Below are positions 16,712 to 25,314 of a stretch of DNA of 64,000 bases, piece after piece. Every line of letters begins with the position of its first letter. Position 1 is the first letter of the stretch. Under the pieces are notes generated by a model, which was not told where the DNA came from, searched no databases, and saw nothing but the letters and a program-made list of their open reading frames with translations. The DNA is from Palsa-295 sp963781105 (lineage in GTDB: Bacteria > Acidobacteriota > Terriglobia > Acidiferrales > UBA7541). The translations under genes were made by a program, and so were the position numbers. The stretch lies in the NCBI GenBank assembly GCA_963781105.1, contig CAWAED010000004.1, forward strand, positions 1 through 64,000, read 5' to 3'.

Positions 16712-17185
16712 GTGACGGGCCAAAGAGAATATCCGGAGCGGCCGCTGGTGGGGGTGGGCGGCGTGGTGATCGTGGAGGGGCAAGCACTTTTGATCAAGCG
16801 GGGCGGGCCGCCGCTGGAAGGTGAATGGTCTATTCCGGGCGGGATGCTGGAATTGGGGGAGACGCTGGATCAAGGCGTGCGGCGGGAATTGGCGGAGGAG
16901 ACCGGAATCGAAGTGCATGTGCTGGATTTGATCGAGGTGTTTGAACGCGTTTTTCTGGATGATGGTGGAAGGACGCGGTATCACTTTGTGATTCTGGATT
17001 ATTTGTGCGAGGCGGTCAGCGGAGAGGCACGGGCCGCAAGCGACGTGACGGATGTGGCATGGGCGCGGGAGGAAGCGTTGGTGAAGTATTCGTTGACGCC
17101 GACGGCTACGCGAGTGATCAAGCGGGCGTTTGAGATGTGGCGGGGATTAGAAACGCCACGGAGGCACAGAGACACCGAGAATTGA
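16712..17185 (+). CDS. Nudix hydrolase
   Basis: 157 residues from the GTG at 16712, with a GA-rich ribosome-binding site a little far upstream. Residues 14-130 form a Nudix domain; the box runs from GGMLELGET to REL-x-EETG (about 43-67) with all catalytic glutamates. RYHFVILDYLCE and DVTDVAWA follow, as in ADP-ribose or nucleotide-sugar hydrolases, but the substrate is uncertain. The last dozen residues (ETPRRHRDTEN) are encoded by a noncoding-type repeat, so the native C-terminus has been extended or replaced. Confidence 0.88.
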   Translation: MTGQREYPERPLVGVGGVVIVEGQALLIKRGGPPLEGEWSIPGGMLELGETLDQGVRRELAEETGIEVHVLDLIEVFERVFLDDGGRTRYHFVILDYLCEAVSGEARAASDVTDVAWAREEALVKYSLTPTATRVIKRAFEMWRGLETPRRHRDTEN

Positions 17186-17276
17186 ATGGAAGATTCTTCG
17201 CTCGCACGATGCCTAGTTTTCCCGCGGCTTTGCGTTTTCTCTTAATCTCTCTGCGCCTCTGTGTCTCTGTGACAGA
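17149..17276. repeat. Inverted repeat of the CACAGAG type between converging genes
   Basis: Left arm around 17152-17183 (CACGGAGGCACAGAGACAC and on), right arm around 17245-17274 (CTCTGCGCCTCTGTGTCTCTGTG). In translation the left arm gives TEAQRHRE-type peptides. It can fold as a long imperfect hairpin and lies exactly between the 3' end of the Nudix gene and uppS, so it may also act as a bidirectional terminator. Confidence 0.7.
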
Positions 17277-17286
17277 TTTTGCGGCG

Positions 17287-18039
17287 TCAGCTGGCGGCGG
17301 CTTCGGGGAGGCGGCCGAAGCGGCGTTCGCGGCCGCGAAAGTCTTCTACTGCGTCGGCAAGATCAGCGGCTTCGAATTCGGGCCACATGCGCGGGGTGAA
17401 GAAAAGTTCGGCGTAGGCGCATTCCCACAGCATGAAGTCGCTGAGGCGGCGGTCGCCGCCGGTGCGGATGAGCAAGTCCACGTCGAGAGCGGGGCCGCTG
17501 GAGTGCGTGACTTCGCCGAGGCGTTTGGCGAATTCACGTTGCGAAACTTCGAGGCTGGAAACCATCCAGCAGGCGGCGCGAAGGATGGCATCGCGCGCGG
17601 AATAATCCACGGCAATGCGCAATTCGAGCGCGCGGCCGGCAGCAGTGAGTTTTTCCGCGGAGTCGATCGCCTCGGCTAGAGACGGCGGGATGCGATCGCG
17701 GCGGCCGATGACGCGCAGGCGAATTCCCGCGGCCGCGCAGCCTTCGGCTTCCGCGCGGAAATATTCCTCGAGCAGGATGAGCAGCGCCGCGACTTCGCCG
17801 AGCGGACGGCCCCAATTGTCGGAGGAGAACGCGTAGAGGGTGAGCGTGCCGACGCCGAGACCGGGGGCGGCTCGGACGATGCGGCGGACGGCTTCGACTC
17901 CGGCGCGGTGGCCTTCGGAGCGAATCAGGCCGCGAGCGGAGGCCCAGCGTCCATTGCCATCGAGGAGGATGGCGACGTGGAGTTTCGGTTCAGCTTGCGA
18001 CTGTGACGGCGGCACCATCTTCAAAGTACTTTTGTTCAT
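17287..18039 (-). CDS. uppS: Polyprenyl diphosphate synthase, UppS family
   Basis: 250 residues from the ATG at 18039. Diagnostic motifs are HVAILLDGNGRWASARGL (catalytic Asp27), GH-x-AGVEAVR, LTLYAFSSDNWGRP, and the C-terminal RTGGDRRLSDFMLWECAYAE with the metal-binding EL. The enzyme condenses isopentenyl diphosphate onto farnesyl diphosphate in cis, giving the lipid carrier for peptidoglycan. The usual MDGN is LDGN here. The neighbours are not cell-wall genes (cdsA or dxr do not follow), so this may be a second, stand-alone copy rather than the essential one. Confidence 0.92.
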   Translation of the reverse strand: MNKSTLKMVPPSQSQAEPKLHVAILLDGNGRWASARGLIRSEGHRAGVEAVRRIVRAAPGLGVGTLTLYAFSSDNWGRPLGEVAALLILLEEYFRAEAEGCAAAGIRLRVIGRRDRIPPSLAEAIDSAEKLTAAGRALELRIAVDYSARDAILRAACWMVSSLEVSQREFAKRLGEVTHSSGPALDVDLLIRTGGDRRLSDFMLWECAYAELFFTPRMWPEFEAADLADAVEDFRGRERRFGRLPEAAAS

Positions 18040-18068
18040 AGAGCGTCCGGGCAAAAAAATTTGGGAGA

Positions 18069-18458
18069 CTAAGCTTCGCGGGTCACGCGGATCAAAGCTT
18101 CCATGTGGTCCAGATATTTTTCGAGCGCGCGACGGCCGGTCGCGGTGAGGCGATATTCGGTTTTGGGCATGCGCCCGTCGAAGGATTTGGTGCAGCCGAG
18201 ATAGCCGGCGTCTTCCAGCTTGCGCGCGTGGACGCTGAGATTGCCGTCGGTGGCGCGAAGCAATTGCTTGAGCTCGTTGAACGTGAGCGATTCGTTCACG
18301 GCGAGCGCGCTGACGATGGCGAGGCGCGTGCGTTCGTGAATCAGGCGATCGAGATTGGTGGCCGAATTTTCCGGCGGACGCGCCGCCGCCGAATTTTTCT
18401 TGGCGCGCTCGTCGCTTTCGGCGTGGTCGCGACGATACGCTGATGATTTACCCGCCAT
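18069..18458 (-). CDS. Winged-helix transcriptional regulator
   Basis: 129 residues from ATG 18458. After a charged N-terminus, residues 40-120 form a winged helix: LIHERTRLAIVSALAVNESLTFNELKQLL, DGNLSVHARKLEDAGYL, and a wing KTEYRLTATGRRALEKYL. This matches the HTH_34 group of MarR/ArsR-like regulators usually paired with a membrane protein. Its start overlaps the end of the upstream membrane-protein gene by 11 bases, so the two are one operon and the membrane protein probably works with it or is its target. Confidence 0.88.
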   Translation of the reverse strand: MAGKSSAYRRDHAESDERAKKNSAAARPPENSATNLDRLIHERTRLAIVSALAVNESLTFNELKQLLRATDGNLSVHARKLEDAGYLGCTKSFDGRMPKTEYRLTATGRRALEKYLDHMEALIRVTREA

Positions 18459-19062
18459 ATTTCCTCGCAATTACGCCCCCAAAAATAATATGTAACGCGC
18501 CAAAGCCGGCCGCCAGGAAGGCGTTGCCCCAATTCCAGGGGCAGAACATCGCGACCGTTCCCAGGACCATGAAGCAGAGACCCATCAAGGGGACGATGCG
18601 AATGGAGAACGCGCCGCCGGTGACGACTCCGGTACCGTAGAGCAAAAGCCATTGGCCGGGGATCGGGCCAATTTCGCTCGAGCGCAGATGCAGGATGGTG
18701 AGAAGCGCGCCGACGAAAAGAGGCGGCGCAAAACTGTAGACGAAGCGGCGGCCGGGGCCAGTGAATAGCGCGGTTCCGGCCTGGCGCGCTTTGGAGTAAG
18801 TAGTCCAACTGGCGATGCCGATGGCGATGAAGGCTTCGGCGACCCACGTAATCAGCCAGGCGAGCGGAGTGGTTTGCAGTGAAGCGATGGCAGCGGCGCC
18901 GAGGGCGGTGATGCCCATGGCGACTCCGCCGAGACCTGGAACGGCGGTGAAGGATCCGGCGCGCTCCATGGTTTCGCGAATGAAGCGAAGATTGTCGCGA
19001 GCGTGATCGTCAATGGCGAGGGGAGCGGAGTTTCGCGGACGGAGGGGTTCGGGAAGCGCCAT
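18448..19062 (-). CDS. Multi-pass membrane protein paired with a winged-helix regulator
   Basis: 204 residues from ATG 19062. Five or six hydrophobic segments: about 45-65, 70-90, 110-130, 140-160 and 165-195. The N-terminus has a DHARDNLRFIRETMERAG motif before the first membrane helix, which I recognise as usual in this type of acidobacterial membrane protein preceding HTH_34 regulators. No transporter signature is visible. The gene lies immediately upstream of, and overlaps, the regulator. Confidence 0.8.
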   Translation of the reverse strand: MALPEPLRPRNSAPLAIDDHARDNLRFIRETMERAGSFTAVPGLGGVAMGITALGAAAIASLQTTPLAWLITWVAEAFIAIGIASWTTYSKARQAGTALFTGPGRRFVYSFAPPLFVGALLTILHLRSSEIGPIPGQWLLLYGTGVVTGGAFSIRIVPLMGLCFMVLGTVAMFCPWNWGNAFLAAGFGALHIIFGGVIARKYGG

Positions 19063-19197
19063 GGGTGAGAGGATAGCATGTAGGAGCGTTTTGTCAAGTA
19101 CTTTGTTTTGCAAAGTGTATTGGAGTTGTTGGGCTTGTTGAGTGCTGGCGGCGAGACTATGCTGGGGCGGCACGAATTTTACGGGAGGAATACGGAG

Positions 19198-19761
19198 ATG
19201 AACCGACTGGCGATTTTAATGATGTGCGCGGGATGCTTCGCGTTGACGGCTGTGGCAGCGGCGCAGCAGGCAGTGCCGGAGGCGGCGAAGGTTGAGCCGA
19301 ACCCGGTATCTTCGGCGGTGCGCAGCAACCTCGAGCGGAATTCTAAAAGCATTCTGGCGGCGGTGGATGAGATGCCGGCGGACAAATTCGGGTACCGGCC
19401 GACACCGGAGCAGATTACTTTTGGGCACCTGGTGATGCATATGGCGGGATCGAATTTCCGGCTATGTTCGGCGATCTCCGGAATGGGGATGCCGAAGATG
19501 GACGAATTGAAGGAGACGGATCCAAAGGAGAAGCTGGCGGGGGCGCTGAAATCGTCATTTGATTTCTGCACGCAGGCGTTGGCGAAAGTGGACGATTCGA
19601 ATCTGGGCGAGGTGGTGCTTACACGCGGGAGTTTTAGTCTGACGCGCGCGGGGGCGATGATCGCCTTAACGAATGATTTCGCGGATCATTACAGCGGGGC
19701 GGCGATGTATTTGCGGTTGAATGGGTTGTTGCCGCCTACGGCGCAGCCGCGTAAGGAGTGA
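19198..19761 (+). CDS. Exported DinB-family protein
   Basis: 187 residues from ATG 19198, with GGGAGG nine bases upstream. A signal peptide precedes AAAQQAVPEA (cleavage near residue 22). The DinB four-helix bundle follows: RSNLERNSKSILAAVDEMPADKFGYRP, ITFGHLVMHMAGSN (first histidines), and DFADHYSGAAMYLRLNGLLPP near the end. Exported DinB proteins of this kind are abundant in Acidobacteriota; function unknown. Confidence 0.85.
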   Translation: MNRLAILMMCAGCFALTAVAAAQQAVPEAAKVEPNPVSSAVRSNLERNSKSILAAVDEMPADKFGYRPTPEQITFGHLVMHMAGSNFRLCSAISGMGMPKMDELKETDPKEKLAGALKSSFDFCTQALAKVDDSNLGEVVLTRGSFSLTRAGAMIALTNDFADHYSGAAMYLRLNGLLPPTAQPRKE

Positions 19762-19846
19762 GGTGTTTGCGTTCGCGGGATGCGGACGTGCGGACGCCTG
19801 GCTTGGCTGGTGAAAAAGGCAGTGGCTAGTGGTTAGTGACCACAGG

Positions 19847-21153
19847 TGTCCGGCTAAAAGCTGAACATTTGCAATTGTTTAGCGGCATCGGGGCTCTCCG
19901 ATGTTGCTGCGTTTTGCGTAAGTACTTGCAGCAAAGGGATTTTTTCGAAAAGGGAGACGCTCAGAATTTGCAGCATGGCATGCAGTTCCAAGTCCAGGCG
20001 CAAGCGTTTGCGCACGATGGCCGCCAGCACATAGATGGCGATGGCCGTCCAGATTTGCGTCTTCACGGCGTTCTCGGAGAGGCCATAGAAGGCTTTGATG
20101 CGCAGGTGCTGCTTGATCCATTTGAAGAATAGTTCGACTTGCCAGCGGCATTTGTAGAGTTGCGGAATGCTGAGCGTGGGCAAGGAAAAATTGTTGGTGA
20201 GAAAGATCAGCTGGCGGGCATTCTCCTGGTCGCAGTAGCGGAGGCGGCGCAGCGCCTCCGGATAACCTTTCAAGGTATAGAAACTCTCCAAGCGGATCGT
20301 TTGGTCGCAGCGCAAGCCGGTGCTCTTGTCCACGGCCCGCGAAGTCACGCAGCGAAAGCGAAAATCTTTTCGCGCGCGAATGATGAAAAATGCCAAGCAT
20401 TGCGTCAAGTGGTACAGCCGCGCGAAGTCCAAGTACCCGCGATCGAGAAGATAAAAAGCGCCCGGTTCCGGCAGCAGTTGATCGAAGACGCGAATTTCGT
20501 GGATTTTGGCTGGTTTTATGTCGATTCCCACCGGAATGCTGCCGCGCAGATCCAGCAGCGTGTGCATCTTGACGGCGGCGTTCAGCCGTCGGTAGCGCGC
20601 CCAGGGAAACAACGAAAGACACAGATCGATGGTCGTGCAGTCCAAAGCGTAGGCGGTTTCTTCCAGCTCCACCGCCAAAGGCTCGCCCGCATACAAAGGC
20701 CGGGCCATGGCGATGAGCACGCGCGCCAAATCGGCGAAGATGCGCCAGTCGCGGCTCTCGTTGGCGTCGGCCAGCGTGCTGCGCGAAACCTGACCGCGAA
20801 TCCCCACATGGTACAGCTTTCCGCCGAGCGCCCGCAGGCACGTTTCGATGTCGCGCAAACTCTCGCGATACGTGAGTTGCGCGAAGGCCATGGCGAGGAA
20901 CTGGTCCCAACAAGAAAAACTGCGCACGCGATACTGCCCGCGGTAACGCGCCACGCAACGCCGGAATTCGTACGTAGGAATGAAATCCATCAACTGCGCA
21001 AACACCGTCTTGCCGGAGTTCATCTCGCATCCCTCCCCGTGTCCCAGGAGCGAGAATGAGGCCTTTGCAATTCAAATCGAAAACTACTCTTTTCGCCGAT
21101 AAATTCATATGCGTCAATAGCTTCCCAACCTTCTCGAAACGCTCAACCGGACA
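19847..21153. mobile_element. IS4-family insertion sequence
   Basis: The transposase is flanked by short inverted ends, TGTCCGGCT at 19847-19855 and its near complement AACCGGACA at 21145-21153. The 13-base phrase AGTGGTTAGTGAC stands 6 bases outside the left end (19828-19840) and 2 bases outside the right end (21156-21168). It may be a target-site duplication with slightly decayed or mis-set ends, or part of a local low-complexity repeat (AGTGGCTAGTGG). Confidence 0.75.
19854..21023 (-). CDS. IS4-family transposase
   Basis: 389 residues. An N-terminal DUF4372-like domain (FIPTYEFRRCVARYRG, FSCWDQFLAMAFAQLTYRESLRDIE) precedes a DDE catalytic core: Asp128 in LDCTTIDL, Asp194 in YLLDRGYLDFARL, and Glu297 within the IS4 signature Y-x2-R-x3-E-x6-K (YKCRWQVELFFKWIK). 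All three catalytic residues are present and the frame is intact, so the element could be active. The start is the ATG at 21023. Confidence 0.95.
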   Translation of the reverse strand: MNSGKTVFAQLMDFIPTYEFRRCVARYRGQYRVRSFSCWDQFLAMAFAQLTYRESLRDIETCLRALGGKLYHVGIRGQVSRSTLADANESRDWRIFADLARVLIAMARPLYAGEPLAVELEETAYALDCTTIDLCLSLFPWARYRRLNAAVKMHTLLDLRGSIPVGIDIKPAKIHEIRVFDQLLPEPGAFYLLDRGYLDFARLYHLTQCLAFFIIRARKDFRFRCVTSRAVDKSTGLRCDQTIRLESFYTLKGYPEALRRLRYCDQENARQLIFLTNNFSLPTLSIPQLYKCRWQVELFFKWIKQHLRIKAFYGLSENAVKTQIWTAIAIYVLAAIVRKRLRLDLELHAMLQILSVSLFEKIPLLQVLTQNAATSESPDAAKQLQMFSF

Positions 21154-21232
21154 GTAGTGGTTAGTGACGAGTGGCTAGTAGCGCGACGCTGCGGTTGGCG
21201 CTGGATTTTGGAGTTTGTGCTGGGAAAAGAAT

Positions 21233-21257
21233 GGCGCCCTGAAGGGCGCCGCTACAA
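21233..21257 (+). repeat. Palindromic repeat unit
   Basis: GGCGCCCTGAAGGGCGCC followed by GCTACAA, the same form as the unit at 26452-26476. Confidence 0.6.
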
Positions 21258-21304
21258 AGTCAACACCGGATTTCGCGGCGCGAGACTGTGCAAAGCCCGC
21301 GACA

Positions 21305-22087
21305 TCAGGGAGACTTGCGCGCGGGGTAACGGCCCAGCAGCCAGTTCCAGCGGATGTAGATCAGGTCGCAGAACATGATGAGGCTGTCACGGATTACGTG
21401 AACTTTTGTGGCGGGATCGTGAGCCCAGCGGACCGGGACTTCGGCGGTGCGCAGGCCGTGGCGTTTCGCGAGGAACAGGATTTCGGGATCGAAGCCGAAG
21501 CCCTCGATGCGCTGCTGTTCGAAGACGACGCGGGAAGGCTCGCGGCGGAAGATTTTGAAGCCGCACTGGGTATCGTAAAACGGCAGGCCCGTGATGGCGC
21601 GGACGAAGCCATTGAAGATAATTCCCGCCCATTCGCGAACCACGGATTGGTGGATGGAGATGAGCGAGCGGTCGAGCGCGCGGGAACCGATGGCGACGTC
21701 GTTGCCGGCGGCGAGGGCGGCGAGAAGCTTTTCGATTTCTTCGATCGGAGAAGAGAGGTCAGCGTCGGTGAAAAGAGCGAGGCGGCCGCGAGCTTCGAGC
21801 ATACCGTGACGTACGCTGTAACCTTTGCCGCGATTATCGCCATTTGAGATCAAGCGTACTTGCGGCATTTCGCGCGCCCATTCTTCGGCGATGCGCGCGG
21901 TGCCGTCTTGCGAACCGTCGTCCACAATTACAATTTCGATTTGGGCAAGGGTGAAGTCCGGAGACAAGTCCGGGAGGACGCGCCGCGCGGAAAAATATTC
22001 GCGAATGCGCGTGAGAGTGCGCGGAAGGCGAGCCTCTTCGTTGTAGGCGGGGATGACGATGGACAAGTCGGGCGTGCGCTCGGTCAT
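21305..22087 (-). CDS. GT2 glycosyltransferase, dolichyl-phosphate glucosyltransferase type
   Basis: 260 residues from ATG 22087. The GT2 fold is complete: LSIVIPAYNEEARLPRTL, IVIVDDGSQDGT, NRGKGYSVRHGMLEARG, LFTDADLSSP (DxD), and the family-typical FYDTQCGFKIFRRE and GFGFDPEILFLAKR. This subgroup transfers glucose or mannose to polyprenyl phosphate at the membrane. Its ATG overlaps the pcm stop by four bases (ATGA), so the two are translationally coupled. Confidence 0.9.
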   Translation of the reverse strand: MTERTPDLSIVIPAYNEEARLPRTLTRIREYFSARRVLPDLSPDFTLAQIEIVIVDDGSQDGTARIAEEWAREMPQVRLISNGDNRGKGYSVRHGMLEARGRLALFTDADLSSPIEEIEKLLAALAAGNDVAIGSRALDRSLISIHQSVVREWAGIIFNGFVRAITGLPFYDTQCGFKIFRREPSRVVFEQQRIEGFGFDPEILFLAKRHGLRTAEVPVRWAHDPATKVHVIRDSLIMFCDLIYIRWNWLLGRYPARKSP

Positions 22088-22803
22088 TCGCGCGGGATTC
22101 CTGGGACGGTCTCTTGGGGACTGGCAGGCCAGCCGTGGCATCCGAGAAGCGGCACAAAGCGGCAGACGAAGAGCGATTCTTTATTTACGGCGTCGGCGCG
22201 CTTCGTGATGCGCAACAAGTCTTGTTGCTCTGCGTCGCCGACGGGGATTACGAGACGGCCGCCATCGGCGAGCTGTTCGACGAGAGGCACTGGCACGGAG
22301 GGAGCGGCGGCAGAAACGATGATTGCGTCGTAGGGCGCGCGCGGCGGCCAGCCGAGCGAGCCATCTCCTTCTTCGACACGGACGTTCGAGTAGCCGAGGC
22401 GAGCGAGACGTTCGCGGCAAGCACGAGCGAGTTCGGGCAGCAATTCTACGACGATAATTTCTTGCGCCAGCAGCGAGAGGACGGCGGCTTGGTATCCTGA
22501 GCCCCCGCCGATTTCGAGAACACGGTCTGAGCCGTTGAGCTGGGCGGCGTCGGCCATGGCCGCGACCATGAAGGGTTGCGAGATGGTTTGTCCGCCGCCG
22601 ATGGGAAGGGGGACGTCGGAGTAAGCGGAGACGGCCGATTCGGGCGGAACGAATTCGTGGCGCGGGACCGAGAGCATGGCGTCCAGGACGCGCGGCGAGC
22701 GGATACCACGGGCGCGGATTTGGCGGGCGACCATTTCGTTACGGGCGGCGAAGTTGCTGGTGGATGCGGTGATTGCGGGATTGGCGTTTGCGTTCATGGA
22801 CAT
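22084..22803 (-). CDS. pcm: Protein-L-isoaspartate O-methyltransferase
   Basis: 239 residues. After a 20-residue leader come the PCMT hallmarks: MVARQIRARGIRSPRVLDAMLSVPRHEFVP, the post-I GQTISQPFMVAAM, the SAM-binding VLEIGGGSGYQAAVLSLLA, and YDAIIVSAAAPSVP with LVIPVG. The enzyme repairs isoaspartyl residues in the cytoplasm. GGGSG replaces the common GTGSG. Upstream and coupled to the GT2 gene. Confidence 0.92.
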   Translation of the reverse strand: MSMNANANPAITASTSNFAARNEMVARQIRARGIRSPRVLDAMLSVPRHEFVPPESAVSAYSDVPLPIGGGQTISQPFMVAAMADAAQLNGSDRVLEIGGGSGYQAAVLSLLAQEIIVVELLPELARACRERLARLGYSNVRVEEGDGSLGWPPRAPYDAIIVSAAAPSVPVPLVEQLADGGRLVIPVGDAEQQDLLRITKRADAVNKESLFVCRFVPLLGCHGWPASPQETVPGIPRE

Positions 22804-23056
22804 TGCGCCTCATGGCAGCGGCGCGGGAGTACACGTGAAAGTTATCACAGCGGCGAACGGCGTTGCTAGTTGAGCGCGAAAGGCTCGGGAGTGCGGGAGA
22901 TGTAGCGCGCGAGCGGTCAAGGCGGCGCGAATTGAGGGCGCTGAATTAACTCTATCGTGGAATTGCATCCATGGCTGACGTTCGGTACGATTGCTAGATT
23001 CGCTTGTCGGGCAGGCGCGACATGGGGACCGGCAGTCGAAGAACAGGAGAGAGCCA

Positions 23057-23743
23057 ATGAAGGTGGGAGCCATTTTAGTCGCCGCCCTGCTGTGCACGGC
23101 GGGCGCGGCGCTGGCGCAAACATCCGCGCCCAACGCGCAACAAGCACCCCAGCACATGCCGGGGACTCCGGCGCAGCCGGGACAAGCCAACGCGGAAGCA
23201 CAAGCGGAGGCGCCCGCGGAAAAAATCGATCCCGCGAAGGATACGGCGATCCGGCACTTAATCGAGATCACGGAAGTTTCCAAGCTGGGGGAAAATATTT
23301 CGAGTGCGATGCTCGTTAGGGTACGCGAGGTGATGGGGCGAACGATTCCTGCGGATCAGCTGCCAAAATTCATGGACGAGTTCACGCCGAAATACACAGC
23401 GAGCGCACCCACGAGCGCGGTGACCGACGCGATTGTGCCGATCTACGCGAAGCACTTTTCGATGGAGGATATTCAGGCGCTGACCAAGTTCTACGAGACG
23501 CCGCTGGGGCAACGCGTGGTGAAATCCATGCCCGATGTGGCGGAGGAATCGCAGGCAGCGGGAGCGCGGATTGACCAGAAAGCGGCGATTGCGACTTTGC
23601 GCAGCATGTCTGAAGAATATCCGCAATTGAAGCAGATGTTGCCGCCGGACAGCCCGGCTGCGGCGCCCGCTCCCAATTCGGCGCCGGCACCGGCACCAGC
23701 CCCGGCACCGAATGCACCGAAGTTGTCACCACCGCAGAAGTAG
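23057..23743 (+). CDS. Exported DUF2059 protein
   Basis: 228 residues from ATG 23057 with AGGAGAG upstream. Signal peptide to about residue 20, then an Ala/Pro/Gln-rich linker (20-55), a helical DUF2059 region (60-180: IRHLIEITEVSKLGENISSAML, PIYAKHFSMEDIQALTKFYETPLGQRVV) and a Pro/Ala tail (190-228). DUF2059 proteins are periplasmic and uncharacterised. Divergent from pcm. Confidence 0.85.
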   Translation: MKVGAILVAALLCTAGAALAQTSAPNAQQAPQHMPGTPAQPGQANAEAQAEAPAEKIDPAKDTAIRHLIEITEVSKLGENISSAMLVRVREVMGRTIPADQLPKFMDEFTPKYTASAPTSAVTDAIVPIYAKHFSMEDIQALTKFYETPLGQRVVKSMPDVAEESQAAGARIDQKAAIATLRSMSEEYPQLKQMLPPDSPAAAPAPNSAPAPAPAPAPNAPKLSPPQK

Positions 23744-23779
23744 TTGTCGGCTTGCGCGGGGCGTTGAAGAGGAATTGCT

Positions 23780-24610
23780 TTGCGATCGCACGAGAAAGAG
23801 GGACTGAAATCGAGGAGGCTCTTTCACTGGGGCCTCCTCGTTTTATTTTGTGGCAGCTTGGCGGCGATTTCTGCGGCGCGGATTGCGGCGGTGGAGCGAT
23901 CGAGTGCGATTACCGTCTCGGCTGCGATCAGTTTGAAGGATGCGCTGGATGAGATCGGGCGGCTTTATCAAGCGCGGCGCCCGGGCGCAAAGGTAGCATT
24001 TAATTACGGCGGTTCGGGAACTTTGCAGCGGCAGATCGAGCAGGGCGCACCGGTGGATATATTTTTTTCAGCGGCGGAAACACAGATGGATGGGCTGGCC
24101 GCGCAGGGATTGATTGCGACGGAGACGCGGCGGGACATCGTCGGGAACACCTTGGTGCTAATTGTGCCGGCGACAACGAGAATGTTGAACGATTTTCCGG
24201 ATCTCACGCGGCTGTATGTGAGCGTGATCGCGTTGGGGGAACCGGGGACTGTGCCGGCGGGAATGTACGCGCGGCAGACGCTCGAGCACATGGGACTATT
24301 CGCGGCGGTCGAAAAGAAGATTGTGTACGCGAAGGATGTGCGCGCGGTGCTCACTTATGTGGAGACGGGCAATGCCGATGCGGGATTTGTGTACCGCACA
24401 GACGCGCTGAGCTCGCCGAAAGTGCGGGTGGTGGCGACGGCAGCGGCGGATTCGCATGATCCCATTGTGTATCCGGCGGCAGTGCTGAAGAATTCAAAGA
24501 ATGCTGGTGCGGCGCGGGAATTCGTGGATTTCCTGCAAGGATCTGAAGCGCGCGCGGCTTTCGAGAAGTACGGATTTACGCCCGCGGAAAAGTCAGCCGT
24601 AAAGAACTGA
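23780..24610 (+). CDS. modA: Molybdate-binding protein ModA
   Basis: 276 residues from a TTG with AGAGGA about seven bases upstream. A single N-terminal hydrophobic stretch (residues 15-36) serves as signal. The binding-protein core follows: ITVSAAISLKDALDEIGRLY, FNYGGSGTLQRQIEQGAPVDIFFSAA, and TYVETGNADAGFVYRTDA, all typical of ModA. It captures molybdate or tungstate in the periplasm. First gene of modABC. Confidence 0.93.
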   Translation: MRSHEKEGLKSRRLFHWGLLVLFCGSLAAISAARIAAVERSSAITVSAAISLKDALDEIGRLYQARRPGAKVAFNYGGSGTLQRQIEQGAPVDIFFSAAETQMDGLAAQGLIATETRRDIVGNTLVLIVPATTRMLNDFPDLTRLYVSVIALGEPGTVPAGMYARQTLEHMGLFAAVEKKIVYAKDVRAVLTYVETGNADAGFVYRTDALSSPKVRVVATAAADSHDPIVYPAAVLKNSKNAGAAREFVDFLQGSEARAAFEKYGFTPAEKSAVKN

Positions 24611-24632
24611 TCCAGCTACAATCCCTCTCGCG

Positions 24633-25313
24633 ATGGATTGGTCTCCTCTGTGGATTTCGCTGGCGACGAGCTTGACAGCGACGGCGGTGACGCTGGTCGC
24701 GGGGCTGACCGCGGCGGCGTGGCGCGAAAGCCGCACGGGCGCCGGCGCGGCGTTGATTGATGGTGTGTTTCTTCTTCCTCTGGTGCTACCTCCTACCGTG
24801 GTGGGGTTCCTACTGCTGCTACTTTTCGGACGCAACGGACCGCTCGGCAAACTTCTGATGCAAGTTGGAGCGACAGTGGTGTTTTCTTGGCCGGCCACGG
24901 TGATTGCCGCGACGGTGGTGGCGTTTCCATTGATGTATCTGACGGCGCGCGCGGCTCTCGAGCAGGTAGATCCGCATTTATTGCAAGCGGCGCGGACTTT
25001 GGGCGCTTCGGAATGGCGAATTTTTCGCGAGGTGGCGCTGCCGTTGGCGTGGCCGGGCGTGCTGGCGGGGACGATTCTGAGTTTCGCGCGCGCGCTGGGA
25101 GAATTTGGCGCGACGTTGATGCTCGCGGGAAATATTCCGGGAAGAACGGAGACGATTCCGATCGCGATTTATTTTGCTGTGGAGTCGAATGAAATCAAGC
25201 AGGCGCTCGGATGGTGCGCATTGGACGTGGGGATTTCGGTCGCGCTGCTGGGCGGGCTTTATTACTGGACCCATGCGCAGGGGCTGCGGCGCGAGCGCTG
25301 GGGGCGGCGCTGA
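24633..25313 (+). CDS. modB: Molybdate ABC transporter permease ModB
   Basis: 226 residues with five to six membrane segments. PLVLPPTVVGFLLLLLFG is characteristic of ModB, and the cytoplasmic loop EAA motif appears as RTLGASEWRIFREVALPLAWPGVLAG. Starts 22 bases after modA ends, so the genes form one transcript. Confidence 0.93.
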   Translation: MDWSPLWISLATSLTATAVTLVAGLTAAAWRESRTGAGAALIDGVFLLPLVLPPTVVGFLLLLLFGRNGPLGKLLMQVGATVVFSWPATVIAATVVAFPLMYLTARAALEQVDPHLLQAARTLGASEWRIFREVALPLAWPGVLAGTILSFARALGEFGATLMLAGNIPGRTETIPIAIYFAVESNEIKQALGWCALDVGISVALLGGLYYWTHAQGLRRERWGRR

Positions 25314-25314
25314 C

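Noticed and set aside
17137..17679. A 180-codon frame starting with a TEAQRHRE-like peptide
   Set aside because: That peptide is a common product of the CACAGAG-type repeat, and the rest is antisense to uppS.
19879..21117. A 412-codon open frame overlapping the IS4 transposase in another frame of the same strand
   Set aside because: The translation is Arg/His/Ala-rich; the 389-residue frame has the full DDE and IS4 signature.
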